DNA from: Sabulibacter ruber
GTDB lineage: Bacteria > Bacteroidota > Bacteroidia > Cytophagales > Hymenobacteraceae
Direction: 5' to 3'
DNA: 64,000 bases
Assembly (NCBI RefSeq): GCF_017355955.1
Contig: NZ_JAFFID010000002.1
Coordinates: forward strand, 868,001 to 932,000
Shown here: piece by piece, positions 1 to 9,199 of the stretch
Layout of the letters: each line of letters opens with the position of its first letter
How positions within the stretch are numbered: the first letter of the stretch is position 1
Made by a program: the position numbers and the translations under genes
The notes under the pieces: generated by a model
Seen by the model: the letters and a program-made list of their open reading frames with translations, nothing else
Databases searched by the model: none
What the model was told of the DNA's origin: nothing

Positions 1-1
1 T

Positions 2-2506
2 TTGGTGAAAAGATTTGGCACAGCGCCTGCTTACAGCTACGTGACTTTAGCTACTTCGCCTTTAGTATCTGGAGGAACTGCGACTTATACTTTTAGCCTA
101 ACTCAAAGTCAAATTTCTAATCTTTCTGGCGGGGATGTTTTATTAGTTAGAGCTTTAGGTAATGCAACTGCTGTCTGCCCTGCGGAAAGTGGTTCTGTAA
201 TAACAGTAACTGCAAGTGCTTTGCCGGTAACGTCAACTCCTGCAATTACAGGCACTTATTGTACTTCTACGTCTATTCTTGCAGTGAATGGAACATCTTC
301 CGAGATGCAAGGCACTACAATAAATGTATATAAGACAGGAACGGCCACGCCTATTGGTACTGCGTCTGTTCTGGCTGGTGGAGTTTGGTCAGCAAGCATT
401 CCTGCCGGGGTGTTAACGCCTACTGCAACTTTCTATGCCACAGCTACGGCAGTAGGAAAGAGTGTAAGTACTAACACTACTAGCGCGACTGTAACTGGCA
501 GATCTGCTTCAACAGGACTGGTGCTAACTTCACCCATCCCAAATGGTGCAATTGCTCTGTCGGGTACCAGCACAAAATCAGGTACTATCTTTGTGTACGT
601 AGATGGTGAGAAACTAGGCCAAACTGCCACTGTTACTTCTAGCGGAGCGTCTGTTAATTGGACTGTTAGCGGTATTACCCAGGGTGTTCTTGTGGCAGGT
701 TTGCCTGTGCAGATTTCTATCTCAGAAACTACTGGTTGTGGTGAAACAGAAAAAACGCAAGCGGTAGCTGTCTCCTGCGCACCTCCTGTGAAGACATTTA
801 CAGTATCTCCACTTTCCAGAACTATATGTACAGGTGGTACAGTCACCTTGACCACAAGCAGCTCGCAAGAAGGTGTTGTTTACCAGATTTTTAACCAGAC
901 CACAGGAGCATATACCGGTTCTTCCGTATTGGGTACTGGAGCAGCCATTGAGCTTACTTCGTCCTCTCTTTCTAACAGTGTGAATAGTGTACACAACTTG
1001 TTTGTAAAAGCTTATCAAGTGGTAGGGGGTTGTGAAGTAACACTTTCTGAAAATACGCCTATAGTCATTACCCTGAGCCCAACACCCGTAGCAGCAGGTA
1101 TTTCTGCTTCGTCTACTAATGTTTGCTTTGGGCAGACGGTTGCTATTTCCGCTACCTCTAACTTGGTGAGAGGACTTTCTTACAGATTGTATAGGAACGG
1201 AACTGCTGAAGGAGAGGTGATCGTTTATAACGGTTCTAACAAGGTTGAATTCACGCCCGTTGTAAATGCTGCGTCTACTAAATTTACAGTGGTGGCATCG
1301 AGCGAGGGTTGTATGTCAGCAAATTCTAATGAACTCACTATTACAACTACCTCAGTCGCTGCGCCTATTGTTTCTTCTGGTGCAACTGCGTTTTGCGGTA
1401 GCGGGTCTACTACCATAAGTGTTTCTTCACCTCAGATTGGTTACAGATATGAGCTAATGAAAGGAACATCAGAGAATGGGGTGAGTGAGACTGTGACTAC
1501 ATGGCCAGCTTACATGGGTTCTGGTTCTGTTGAGTTTTATGTGAATGTAAAAGAAACAACCTACTACAAAGTGAAAGCGATTGCAGGTGTTTGCGAAAGC
1601 CCTGTTTCGTCAGCAATAAAGTTGGAAGTTGTTAACTGCAATATTACCTATAAAGTAGAACCGGCTTACCAAAGACGTGAGTATATTATGTATGAGATAA
1701 TGGCTACACCTATCACAAATCCAGATAGTTCTTATACTTTCACCGGTGATAACTTGCTGATCGGTACAGCGGTAGACTCTAAAACAGGTCAAATCTATGT
1801 TTCTAATTTGGGCTCTTTGGCTACTGGTACCAAAACGGCTAATATCTTTGCAACCAATACTCGAACTGGAAAAGTTAGTAGAGTCCCTGTGACCTATAGT
1901 GTTAGCCCAGACGGAAATCCTACTGCCGCTGTGCGACCACTTGATCCAATAGTTCTTCCTGTTGAGTTAATCAGTTTTGCAGCTTCTCAGCAAACCACTG
2001 GAGTTCAACTAAGATGGGCTACTGCTTCTGAGAAAGACAATGACTTCTTCCAGGTAGAACGTAGCTTAGATGCTAAGAACTTTGTAAGCATTGGCCAAGT
2101 GAAAGGGAACGGAACCAGCAATGTATTGCAAAACTACAGTTTCACTGATGCAACTGCTCCAGCCGGCACCGTGTACTACCGCCTGAAGCAAGTTGACTTT
2201 GACGGTAAGTTTGAGTACTCCAAAGTGATTGCGGTAAAAGCAGATGGCAAGACAAGTGTTCAGGCATCTTTGGAGGTAAAACCAAATCCAACACCTGGCA
2301 AGCTGTTTTTAACTGCTTCAAATTTGGAAGGTGCCGGAAGTGTTACGTTGTTGCACACCAGCGGAAAAGCCGTGTCAACGCAAGAGGTGCAAGTGGTGGC
2401 TGGTCAGCCGCTAGAATTAGACCTGAGCAAACTTAGTCCTGGTGTTTACATTCTGCAGTTAAAAACCAGTACAGGTACTGCGGTAACCAGAATAGTAAAA
2501 CAATAG
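2..2506 (+). CDS. T9SS-sorted multi-Ig-like surface protein, 5' truncated by window edge
   Basis: The reading frame is open to the left edge, so the N-terminus and signal peptide lie outside the window. The visible 834 residues are rich in Ser/Thr/Gly/Val and form a string of beta-rich Ig-like or adhesin-like units with paired cysteines (for example around residues 59, 87, 245 and 256). From about residue 649 there is a fibronectin-like module (starts LPVELISFAA, contains ATASEKDNDFFQVERS), and from about residue 756 a type A T9SS sorting domain (KPNPTPGK ... GVYILQLKTS ... VTRIVKQ). Proteins of this build are exported by the Por/T9SS system and anchored to or released from the cell surface. 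The ligand is unknown. A strong terminator follows the stop codon. Confidence 0.85.
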   Translation: MVKRFGTAPAYSYVTLATSPLVSGGTATYTFSLTQSQISNLSGGDVLLVRALGNATAVCPAESGSVITVTASALPVTSTPAITGTYCTSTSILAVNGTSSEMQGTTINVYKTGTATPIGTASVLAGGVWSASIPAGVLTPTATFYATATAVGKSVSTNTTSATVTGRSASTGLVLTSPIPNGAIALSGTSTKSGTIFVYVDGEKLGQTATVTSSGASVNWTVSGITQGVLVAGLPVQISISETTGCGETEKTQAVAVSCAPPVKTFTVSPLSRTICTGGTVTLTTSSSQEGVVYQIFNQTTGAYTGSSVLGTGAAIELTSSSLSNSVNSVHNLFVKAYQVVGGCEVTLSENTPIVITLSPTPVAAGISASSTNVCFGQTVAISATSNLVRGLSYRLYRNGTAEGEVIVYNGSNKVEFTPVVNAASTKFTVVASSEGCMSANSNELTITTTSVAAPIVSSGATAFCGSGSTTISVSSPQIGYRYELMKGTSENGVSETVTTWPAYMGSGSVEFYVNVKETTYYKVKAIAGVCESPVSSAIKLEVVNCNITYKVEPAYQRREYIMYEIMATPITNPDSSYTFTGDNLLIGTAVDSKTGQIYVSNLGSLATGTKTANIFATNTRTGKVSRVPVTYSVSPDGNPTAAVRPLDPIVLPVELISFAASQQTTGVQLRWATASEKDNDFFQVERSLDAKNFVSIGQVKGNGTSNVLQNYSFTDATAPAGTVYYRLKQVDFDGKFEYSKVIAVKADGKTSVQASLEVKPNPTPGKLFLTASNLEGAGSVTLLHTSGKAVSTQEVQVVAGQPLELDLSKLSPGVYILQLKTSTGTAVTRIVKQ

Positions 2507-2534
2507 GTGTGAAAGTTTAAGAATTCTTACCTAA

Positions 2535-2573
2535 TAAAAAGAGGGCAGCCTGCATGGGTTGCCCTCTTTTTTT
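2535..2573 (+). terminator. Rho-independent terminator after the Ig-like T9SS gene
   Basis: A 15-bp stem with G-T wobbles (arm AAAAAGAGGGCAGCC) and a 5-nt loop is followed by a run of seven T. It begins 28 nt after the stop codon. Confidence 0.85.
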
Positions 2574-3066
2574 CTTGTTGTCATTTGGTAGTAGCCTTGG
2601 GTTGCTGTGGCAAGGCTGTTGCAAGCATGGAAGGGTTTAGTTGCTCTATAGTATCCTATGCTGGCTGGGTTTGTTCAGAAGGAATAAGTTTGAATGGCAT
2701 CTACCCTTGGGTGTAAACTATCTCAAGAAAAAAACTTAAGCTAAAGGTTGCATAAAGAGAATTGGGAAGAGCGGAGACCGCTTTATATCCATAGAGATAT
2801 TTGAATAATTATATTTGCAAAAAATGGTTAAAGAATCTTTGGACAAATATGACTAAGGAAAATTTTTTATCTGTATGTCAATTTTGAAGTTCAAAGGCAA
2901 TGAATTAAAAAGTTAATGAGCATCGTAGGTTTTAATTGGTAAAACTTAGATGTACCTACTTGTATTTTGGCCTTAGTGACTAAGAAACTTATCTCTTTTA
3001 CTAAAAGGGCTTTATTTTCTGTAAAGGTCTGCAAATTGTACATAGCTAATAGAGTAAACTTCTGAA
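2574..3066. other. Intergenic spacer, no gene seen
   Basis: AT-rich stretch between two T9SS cargo genes. No supported reading frame was found on either strand. A TATATTTG box at 2810-2817 fits the -7 element of Bacteroidota promoters but has no convincing partner upstream, so it is not called. Confidence 0.5.
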
Positions 3067-3098
3067 TTTGAACAATTTAGATAGTAGGGCTACTTTTG
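3067..3098 (+). promoter_or_regulatory. Bacteroidota-type promoter for the NodB-like T9SS gene
   Basis: TTTG at 3067-3070 (-33 element), a 20-bp spacer, then TACTTTTG at 3091-3098 (exact fit to the -7 consensus TAnnTTTG). The predicted transcript start near 3105 leaves a leader of about 65 nt before the ATG at 3172. The match is seen in the sequence; activity is inferred. Confidence 0.6.
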
Positions 3099-3171
3099 AG
3101 GGCTGTAATGAATATGCTTCTTGCTCTTTCAGGAATGCATACGCAGATGAAATGTTCAATTTAGTAGTTCT

Positions 3172-5106
3172 ATGAAGTACCTTTATTCTTTTAAAATTCT
3201 GTTTTTGCTCGTGTTCGCCTGCTTCCTGGGTAAGGAAGCATTCTCGCATGAAAAGATTACCATTCCTGGAAGTAACTCTAAAGAAGTCAGTGGTAAATCT
3301 TCTTTAAAGTGCCAAAAAACTGATGCGCCTGCTTTTTTAGCGCAAACTCAAAGCACAGTTCCTGATAAAGTAGTTATTGAGGTGAGTCTTCAGAATGTCT
3401 CAACTGCTCCCTCTTTAGAATATGCTAACCTGAAGTTTAACAAAGCAGGGGTGTTCACCTTTGAGTTAGACGACAACAGTGGCAAAGCAGTAGATGTATT
3501 AAAAGTGTTGAGCGGGGGTACGGCATCTAATGGCGTGACTTACACCGGTAAAACTTTCACCGATGGTTGTGGAAATACAATTCATTACCGCGGGGCTATT
3601 GCCCTGAACTACCTTAACAATTACAACCAGGACCAGATTGTGTATACCTCTTCCGGGAAAAAAATAAACCAGGAAGGGCTGAATGCTTTGGTGAGAAGCA
3701 AGTGGACCCTGGAAAATCATGGCTACGCCCATAGTGCTGGCAACACTTTAATTGATGGAGACATAGCCAAGAACATCCACGAAAATACCAAAGTGTTTTA
3801 CTCTAAAATGGCGGCGGCAGGTCTGCCATTTAGGATGCGGGTAGCAGTAACCCCAACAAATGACGAGGGGTATCACCCCACCAGCAAGCAATTGGGCTAC
3901 ATTGGGCTAACCACCCAAACGAAGCGTGACGAGGGCCCAATGTTCTTTGGCTATGCTGCCCTGTCCGCCGATTGGAGCCAGATGCTGTATACCCACAGGT
4001 CCTTCAATGATAAATGGGATCAAACCACTACTAATTCTTTCAAAGAGAAGTTTGACAGGCTTTTGTTGGCAAAAGCTACCCCGGCTACGCCTCAAATGTT
4101 CAGGTTAGGCACGCACGGGCCTGATGTGCCCAAATTCGCAGAGTTGATGGATTATCTGCAGACAGCCTCCAAAGACCGGGTTTGGGTGCCTTCTTTTCAG
4201 GAGTTGATAGAGTATTTTGAGGTGAAGAGACTTTTGGTTAGAACCTCAACGTATGATGCCGTTACTAAGAAATTGGTGATCACTCTTGATTACTCAAAAA
4301 TTCCGGAGCACAACCGTTTCAGAGATGTGTCTCTGTTGCTAAAGGGCGGAAGCATTTCCTCTGTAGTAGTAAAAAGCGGAACCCTAGATAAGGTTTCGTT
4401 TAATTCCTCTACTGGCCTGATCAACCTATTCAAGGAGAAAAAGACTTTTGCTGATCCGGCTCTGGATGTACTGCCTCCTAAGATCACGAGTGCCACTATT
4501 ACCGAGGTTAACAAAGTGCGGGTGGTGTTTGATCGTCCGGTTGTTCTGACTAAAGAAGGATTTACTATTAAGTCTGCAGGAGTGGAAGTGCCCGTGGTGG
4601 AGGTGATAGGCAAAGGGAATGTATGGGATTTGAAAGTGCAAAACACATACAATAAATCAAGTGTTTTGTCACTTTACTACCGTATGCAAAGAGGCGCCTC
4701 TGTAGATGCCAGTAACTTTGCCTTCAAAGTTGGGAGCTACATTGGCAAGAAAGTGGTGAATAAGATAGGAACCAGTACTGTGACTACCTCCGGCACCAGT
4801 GCGCTTGAAACCGATACAGATAATGGTGTTGAAAATGACTTGCTCAACCAAGCTGATGCTACTCCCTCATTGATGGCTCGCCCTAACCCTACGGAGGGAA
4901 TTGTGTATTTGTCTTCCCAGGCTCCTTTGGGCGCAGGTACGGTAACGGTGTACAACAGTGTCGGAAAAGCGGTGCTCACGCAAACGGTTCAGGTGGAAGC
5001 GGGGCAAAGCCTCTCTGTAGACTTAAATAAATTGGCTCCAGGTACATATCTGGTGCAGCTTGTAGCTGCTGACGGGATAGCAACTACTAAGGTGATTAGG
5101 AAGTAA
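3172..5106 (+). CDS. NodB-like polysaccharide deacetylase-fold protein with T9SS sorting domain
   Basis: 644 aa. An N-terminal signal peptide (about residues 1-25, hydrophobic core ILFLLVFACFLG) is followed by a linker and then a NodB-homology region (about 92-350). The motif-1 position reads FTFELDDNSG (Asp100/Asp101), where classical deacetylases have TFDDG, and the metal-binding H-x3-H motif is visible as His183 and His187 in NHGYAH. Residues 440-540 form a beta-rich domain, and a type A sorting domain starts near residue 568 (ARPNPTEGIVYL ... TTKVIRK). It would act at the surface, possibly removing acetyl groups from a carbohydrate; the substrate is unknown. A matching promoter lies upstream and a perfect 26-bp hairpin downstream, so it appears monocistronic. 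Confidence 0.75.
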   Translation: MKYLYSFKILFLLVFACFLGKEAFSHEKITIPGSNSKEVSGKSSLKCQKTDAPAFLAQTQSTVPDKVVIEVSLQNVSTAPSLEYANLKFNKAGVFTFELDDNSGKAVDVLKVLSGGTASNGVTYTGKTFTDGCGNTIHYRGAIALNYLNNYNQDQIVYTSSGKKINQEGLNALVRSKWTLENHGYAHSAGNTLIDGDIAKNIHENTKVFYSKMAAAGLPFRMRVAVTPTNDEGYHPTSKQLGYIGLTTQTKRDEGPMFFGYAALSADWSQMLYTHRSFNDKWDQTTTNSFKEKFDRLLLAKATPATPQMFRLGTHGPDVPKFAELMDYLQTASKDRVWVPSFQELIEYFEVKRLLVRTSTYDAVTKKLVITLDYSKIPEHNRFRDVSLLLKGGSISSVVVKSGTLDKVSFNSSTGLINLFKEKKTFADPALDVLPPKITSATITEVNKVRVVFDRPVVLTKEGFTIKSAGVEVPVVEVIGKGNVWDLKVQNTYNKSSVLSLYYRMQRGASVDASNFAFKVGSYIGKKVVNKIGTSTVTTSGTSALETDTDNGVENDLLNQADATPSLMARPNPTEGIVYLSSQAPLGAGTVTVYNSVGKAVLTQTVQVEAGQSLSVDLNKLAPGTYLVQLVAADGIATTKVIRK

Positions 5107-5115
5107 AGCTTTTTT

Positions 5116-5171
5116 CCCATCAAAACGAAAGAAGGCTGCCGGATACGGCAGCCTTCTTTCGTTTTGATGGG
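5116..5171 (+). terminator. Long perfect hairpin terminator
   Basis: Perfect 26-bp inverted repeat (arm begins CCCATCAAAACGAAAGAAGG) with a 4-nt GATA loop, 9 nt after the stop codon. The TTTCGTTTT in the 3' arm acts as the U-rich tract. Confidence 0.8.
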
Positions 5172-5825
5172 TATGTTGAAGGAGTATATCTCTGAAGGTT
5201 TGCGCTCAGCGCTTATTGGCCCATCAGAAAATTATGGCTTTCTATGGTTAGAGTGAAGTTTACCTTGTTTTGGCTTTGTTGTATAGCGTGTTTTCTCCCT
5301 TTTGCAGATTGATTGGGGCTTTAGATAAATGTCTGGTGTAGGGTTTACAGGTCTATTCTAATGATATACCATTGATTGAGATAGAATACTGTGTTTAGAA
5401 TTTTTAGTTTATAAAATAGTTAATAAAATATATAATAATATAAAGAACTTTTGTATTGTAAGATGAAAACTTATGGTGGTAATAGTCTTTGATATAAAGT
5501 TTAACTTAAAATTATTAAAATCTAAAAGCAGAGTATTAGTATATAAGCAGACTTATAATTAAAAAAAATTATAATATAAAATATATTAAATTGTATGATG
5601 TAGAAGTATAAATTCTATTTCGTAGTTTTTTGCCTCTTCAAAAAATGAATCATTCTTATCAGATTTGTGTAATTAATACAAGAAAATATTCTTGTAATTC
5701 AATATCAATAGATCTTAATAGAATAATTTATGAGAAACTTGTACTCTGTTGACGGGCTAGGGTTAGTTGAAAGGAGGGCATATGTTAAGCTTACTGTTCA
5801 GGCTTCTAAAGTAATTTTTAACAAG
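5172..5825. other. Very AT-rich intergenic region
   Basis: No gene is supported here. The stretch 5400-5725 is strikingly AT-rich and includes an inverted repeat TTATAATT-N6-AATTATAA at 5553-5574. The reading frame of the next gene opens at 5730, but its likely start is 5826, so the segment 5730-5825 is probably leader. No exact TAnnTTTG promoter pair was found. Confidence 0.5.
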
Positions 5826-7700
5826 ATGCCAAAGAGCAATATGCCTTGGAGTGTTTCTGCTCTTAAAAGAGTCTCTTTGTTTTTATTCCTTGTGGGGGTG
5901 TTGTTCCTGTCTGGAACTAATTTGGTGCAGGCTCAAGAAATTAGAGTTACAAGTGTTGTGCCTACTTCCCTTTGTGCAGGTTCTTCAATTACAGTTGGAT
6001 TTACTGCCAAAAATGGAACATCAAATAGCGCAAGTAGCGGACAGTGGTTTGTAAACAATGCTATTTTCCGATTAGATATAAGTGAACCTGGCGGAGCCGG
6101 AACATTTAGTTTGGTAAATGGATTTACCGTTACAAGAACCAATGCTACTTTTCAAACAGGTAGGAACGCTGAAAATTTTTATACAGGAACAGTAAATCTT
6201 CCCGCTGGTTTAGTTTCAGGAAGTTACAGGGTTCAAGTGCATTCCGTACCTCCGGCTAATACTATATCTCCAGCTGTTAAAAGTTTGCCTAGTGATCTTA
6301 TCACTGTAAAAGCGGGAGCCCCCGTGAGTGGTGGAGACAAGTCGTTTACTTATGGAGAGACTCCGAGTTTAAGCGCTACAGCATATGAGGGGCAATCAAT
6401 TGATTGGTATGATGCAGACGGTAATCTGGTCTCCAATGCTTCAAATACAATAGAGACTACTAACCTTACAACTAAGGTGGTAACCTCAAGCTTTACTCCT
6501 TCTGTAGCAGTTGCTAAATCCTATACTTTCTATGCTCAAGCGCGTGGCTCATGTGCAACTACGGTTAGAACTCCAATAAAACTTACCATAAATAAAATAC
6601 TTCTTACGGTAACAGTGGTAGACAAAAGCCAATTAAATAAGGTGTATGACGGCAAGGTCACAGTTCCGCTTCTTGTCAGTAACATGTCAGTTGGTGGGGT
6701 ATTAGCCCGTGATGCAAATATTGAATTTCTGGACCCAAATGTTTCCCCAACTGCAACTTTTGCGGATAAAATTGTTAATCCTAATAAGATTGTGACTGTG
6801 ACTGGATATAAACTCACAGAAGCTGCCGCTGTCAATTACGATATTCCTTTGTCTATACAGGTGCCTGGTATTGCTATAAGTTCGTTAGGAATTACAGGCA
6901 AGTTTACTGCAGATGATAAGACACACGATGGTAAGACAGATGCTGTTATTCTGACTCGGGAATTAGTTGGTACAATTCCAGGGGATTTGGTGAGTCTTAT
7001 TGGAGGTGTTGCCCACTTTGAGGATCCGCATTCAAGTGAGGAGTTGAAGCGGGTGATTTTTGACATGACCAATGCGTCCCTAACAGGAGCGGACGCAGGT
7101 AACTATTCGCTCACCTCCGTCGCTGATGCTTTTGCCAAGATAAATAAAGTGCTGCCTGTAACTTTGGTAGACTTTGAAGGCAAGCAGAGGAATGCCTCCG
7201 TTTACCTGTATTGGAGAACGGCCTCCGAGAAAGACAATGACTACTTTCAAGTGGAGCGCAGCCAAGACGGCAAGGCTTTCATTGCCATCGGCCAGGTAAA
7301 AGGAAATGGAACTACCAATGTGGTTCAGAACTACAGCTTCACAGATGGTGTTGCTCCAGCTGGCACCGTGTACTACCGTCTCAAGCAGGTGGACTATGAT
7401 GGCAAGTTTGAGTACTCCAAGGTGATCGCCGTGAAAGCAGACGGAAGAAGTGGCGCAGAAGCTACCTTGGTGGCCAAGCCCAACCCAACACCGGGCAAAG
7501 TGGTATTCACTTCCACAGATGCAGCATCTGGGCCTGTAACACTTATCCTGTACCACAGCAGTGGTAGGGTAGTAGTGCAGAAGCAGGTAGAACAAGGTCA
7601 GGAATTGTCCCTTGATCTTGCCGGTCAGGTTCCGGGTATCTACTATGTGCAGGTGCAAACCACTACTGGTAAAACTACCACCCGAGTAGTGAAGCAATAA
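5826..7700 (+). CDS. YDG-domain T9SS surface protein
   Basis: An upstream in-frame ATG exists at 5730. I prefer ATG 5826 because it puts a normal signal peptide (VSLFLFLVGVLFLSG ... VQAQ) about 15 residues from the start, giving 624 aa. Ig-like beta domains with Cys pairs come first. From about 258 to 438 there are two YDG/MBG-like repeats (VYDGK; later HDGKTDAV), a family found in large bacterial adhesins. From about 443 there is a fibronectin-like module almost identical to that of the first gene in the window (ASEKDNDYFQVERS), and from about 548 a type A sorting domain (AKPNPTPGK ... TTRVVKQ). It is likely exported by T9SS and surface-exposed; function unknown. Confidence 0.75.
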   Translation: MPKSNMPWSVSALKRVSLFLFLVGVLFLSGTNLVQAQEIRVTSVVPTSLCAGSSITVGFTAKNGTSNSASSGQWFVNNAIFRLDISEPGGAGTFSLVNGFTVTRTNATFQTGRNAENFYTGTVNLPAGLVSGSYRVQVHSVPPANTISPAVKSLPSDLITVKAGAPVSGGDKSFTYGETPSLSATAYEGQSIDWYDADGNLVSNASNTIETTNLTTKVVTSSFTPSVAVAKSYTFYAQARGSCATTVRTPIKLTINKILLTVTVVDKSQLNKVYDGKVTVPLLVSNMSVGGVLARDANIEFLDPNVSPTATFADKIVNPNKIVTVTGYKLTEAAAVNYDIPLSIQVPGIAISSLGITGKFTADDKTHDGKTDAVILTRELVGTIPGDLVSLIGGVAHFEDPHSSEELKRVIFDMTNASLTGADAGNYSLTSVADAFAKINKVLPVTLVDFEGKQRNASVYLYWRTASEKDNDYFQVERSQDGKAFIAIGQVKGNGTTNVVQNYSFTDGVAPAGTVYYRLKQVDYDGKFEYSKVIAVKADGRSGAEATLVAKPNPTPGKVVFTSTDAASGPVTLILYHSSGRVVVQKQVEQGQELSLDLAGQVPGIYYVQVQTTTGKTTTRVVKQ

Positions 7701-7717
7701 GCACCAACAGAACAGCC

Positions 7718-7763
7718 CATAAACAGAAAGGCCACCTCCTATGAGATGGCCTTTCTGTTTATG
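7718..7763 (+). terminator. Hairpin terminator between convergent genes
   Basis: 21-bp stem with a single G-T wobble (arm CATAAACAGAAAGGCCAC...) and a 4-nt loop, 17 nt after the YDG gene stop. It can serve the convergent minus-strand gene as well. Confidence 0.75.
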
Positions 7764-7772
7764 AACAGGTTA

Positions 7773-7807
7773 TTTTAGGTCTGTTTTCCCTGAATCAGGT
7801 CTAAAAC
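7773..7807. repeat. Dispersed intergenic palindrome, copy 1
   Basis: Imperfect palindrome: left half TTTTAGGTCTG, centre TTTTCCCTGAAT, right half CAGGTCTAAAAC. It has the same design as the copies listed at 9313, 11188, 11253, 11448, 21991, 32360, 35408, 54037, 55367, 59530 and (weak) 59647. Confidence 0.65.
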
Positions 7808-7831
7808 GCTCTGCGTAAAGGAGGTCGAATG

Positions 7832-9199
7832 TTACACTACATAAGACAACCGGAACTCTGGGATCTCTATGTTCTGGTAGCCAAGCTCCGTTAGGTCATC
7901 GCGGAGCTGGTGCATGACCGATTTCTCGCCGTGTACCAGGAAAATGCGCTGGATCTTCTCTTTGTCCTGGCAGTGCAGGAACTTGGCAATGTCGCCGTAA
8001 TCTGCGTGGGCGCTGTATTCTTTCATAACCAGCATCTCGGCTTTCACCTCCACTTCATCGCCAAGAATATAGACTTTCTCGGCTCCGTTCATGAGTTTGC
8101 CGCCTACGGTAGAAGGCTCGCAGTAGCCGGTGATGAGCACCGCGCTGTTGGGGTCTGGTAAGTTGGTCTTGAGGTGGTGCTGGATGCGACCCGCTTCCAT
8201 CATGCCCGAGGAGGAGATGATCACGCAAGGTTCGTCAATCTTGTTCAGTTCTTTGGAATCACTGACCTCGGTGATGTAGCTCAGTTGCGGAAACCCGAAC
8301 GGATCTGGGTCGTCCTTGATGTACTCCTGCATGGTCTCGTTGAAGTACTGCGGGTTGTCGCGCATGATGTCAGTGGCGTAGACGGAAAGCGGGCTGTCTA
8401 CAAACACCTTCACATCGGGCAGGCGGCCTTCCTCGGCCAGGTAGTTGAGCGAGTAGATCAGCTCCTGGGTGCGGCCGATGCTGAACGCCGGTACCAGCAG
8501 TTTGCCCTGGCGCTCCACGCACACTTCCTGCACTATTTTCTGCAAACGTTCCTCGGTGTTCTCCAGGCTGTCGTGCACGCGGTTGCCGTAAGTAGACTCG
8601 CAGATGATGATTTCGGCCTGTGGGAAGGGTTGCGGCGGATTAAGGATACGGTTGGCAAACCGCCCGATGTCGCCGCTGAAGCAAAGGGTGCGTTCGCGGC
8701 CATCGTCTTGCAGCCGCAGGTAAATGGCGGCGCTGCCCAGTACGTGGCCGGTGTCGGTGAAGAGCAGTTCTATGTCTTCGGCAATTTGGTAAGGTTCGTT
8801 GTATGGCACCGTTACAAACTGCTCCAGGGCTTTCTCGGCATCTTCCTCGGTGTAAAGCGGTTTGCTGGAGCCGTTGCTGTTGTTCTGCTGAATGCGGGCA
8901 CTATCCCGCAGCAGCAGTTTGCAGAGTTCCAGCGTAGGCGGGGTGCAGTAAATGGGGCCTGAATACCCATCGGCCACCAGCCGTGGGAGCAAACCAGAAT
9001 GGTCAATATGGGCGTGCGAGAGAATGACACAGGTAAGGTTCTCTGGTTCAAAGTCAAAGGAGCTGTTCCGTTCCTCGGTTTTGTCGCCCATGCCCTGGGT
9101 TAAGCCGCAGTCCAGCAGAATGCGCTTCCCGTTCTCCAACGTCACTAAATGCTTGCTGCCGGTCACGGTCTGGGCCGCACCGTAAAAAGATATCGTCAT
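7832..9199 (-). CDS. Beta-CASP metallo-beta-lactamase-fold RNA-processing hydrolase
   Basis: 455 aa. The N-terminal metallo-beta-lactamase fold carries the zinc signature SHAHIDHSG (His62, His64, Asp66, His67), followed by further metal motifs (DTGHVLGSA; FSGDIGR). The middle part is a beta-CASP domain and the C-terminal RMMBL part includes EYSAHADYGD and VHGEKSVM. This is the domain order of bacterial YSH1/CPSF73-like proteins, usually annotated as MBL-fold RNA metallo-hydrolases or exonucleases. It is cytosolic, with no signal peptide. Expected role: zinc-dependent RNA processing or decay; the physiological substrate cannot be read from sequence. It stands alone, convergent with the YDG gene and divergent from sulP. 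Confidence 0.9.
   Translation of the reverse strand: MTISFYGAAQTVTGSKHLVTLENGKRILLDCGLTQGMGDKTEERNSSFDFEPENLTCVILSHAHIDHSGLLPRLVADGYSGPIYCTPPTLELCKLLLRDSARIQQNNSNGSSKPLYTEEDAEKALEQFVTVPYNEPYQIAEDIELLFTDTGHVLGSAAIYLRLQDDGRERTLCFSGDIGRFANRILNPPQPFPQAEIIICESTYGNRVHDSLENTEERLQKIVQEVCVERQGKLLVPAFSIGRTQELIYSLNYLAEEGRLPDVKVFVDSPLSVYATDIMRDNPQYFNETMQEYIKDDPDPFGFPQLSYITEVSDSKELNKIDEPCVIISSSGMMEAGRIQHHLKTNLPDPNSAVLITGYCEPSTVGGKLMNGAEKVYILGDEVEVKAEMLVMKEYSAHADYGDIAKFLHCQDKEKIQRIFLVHGEKSVMHQLRDDLTELGYQNIEIPEFRLSYVV

Noticed and set aside
2810..2817. TATATTTG box in the first spacer
   Set aside because: Exact -7 match but no -33 partner at the right distance and 350 bp from the next gene; the pair at 3067-3098 is better.
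7080..7697. 205-aa minus-strand frame opposite the YDG gene tail
   Set aside because: Antisense of the conserved fibronectin/T9SS tail; no independent support.
8174..8962. 262-aa plus-strand open frame opposite the MBL hydrolase
   Set aside because: Lies wholly inside a gene with a complete zinc signature; product has no recognisable motif.
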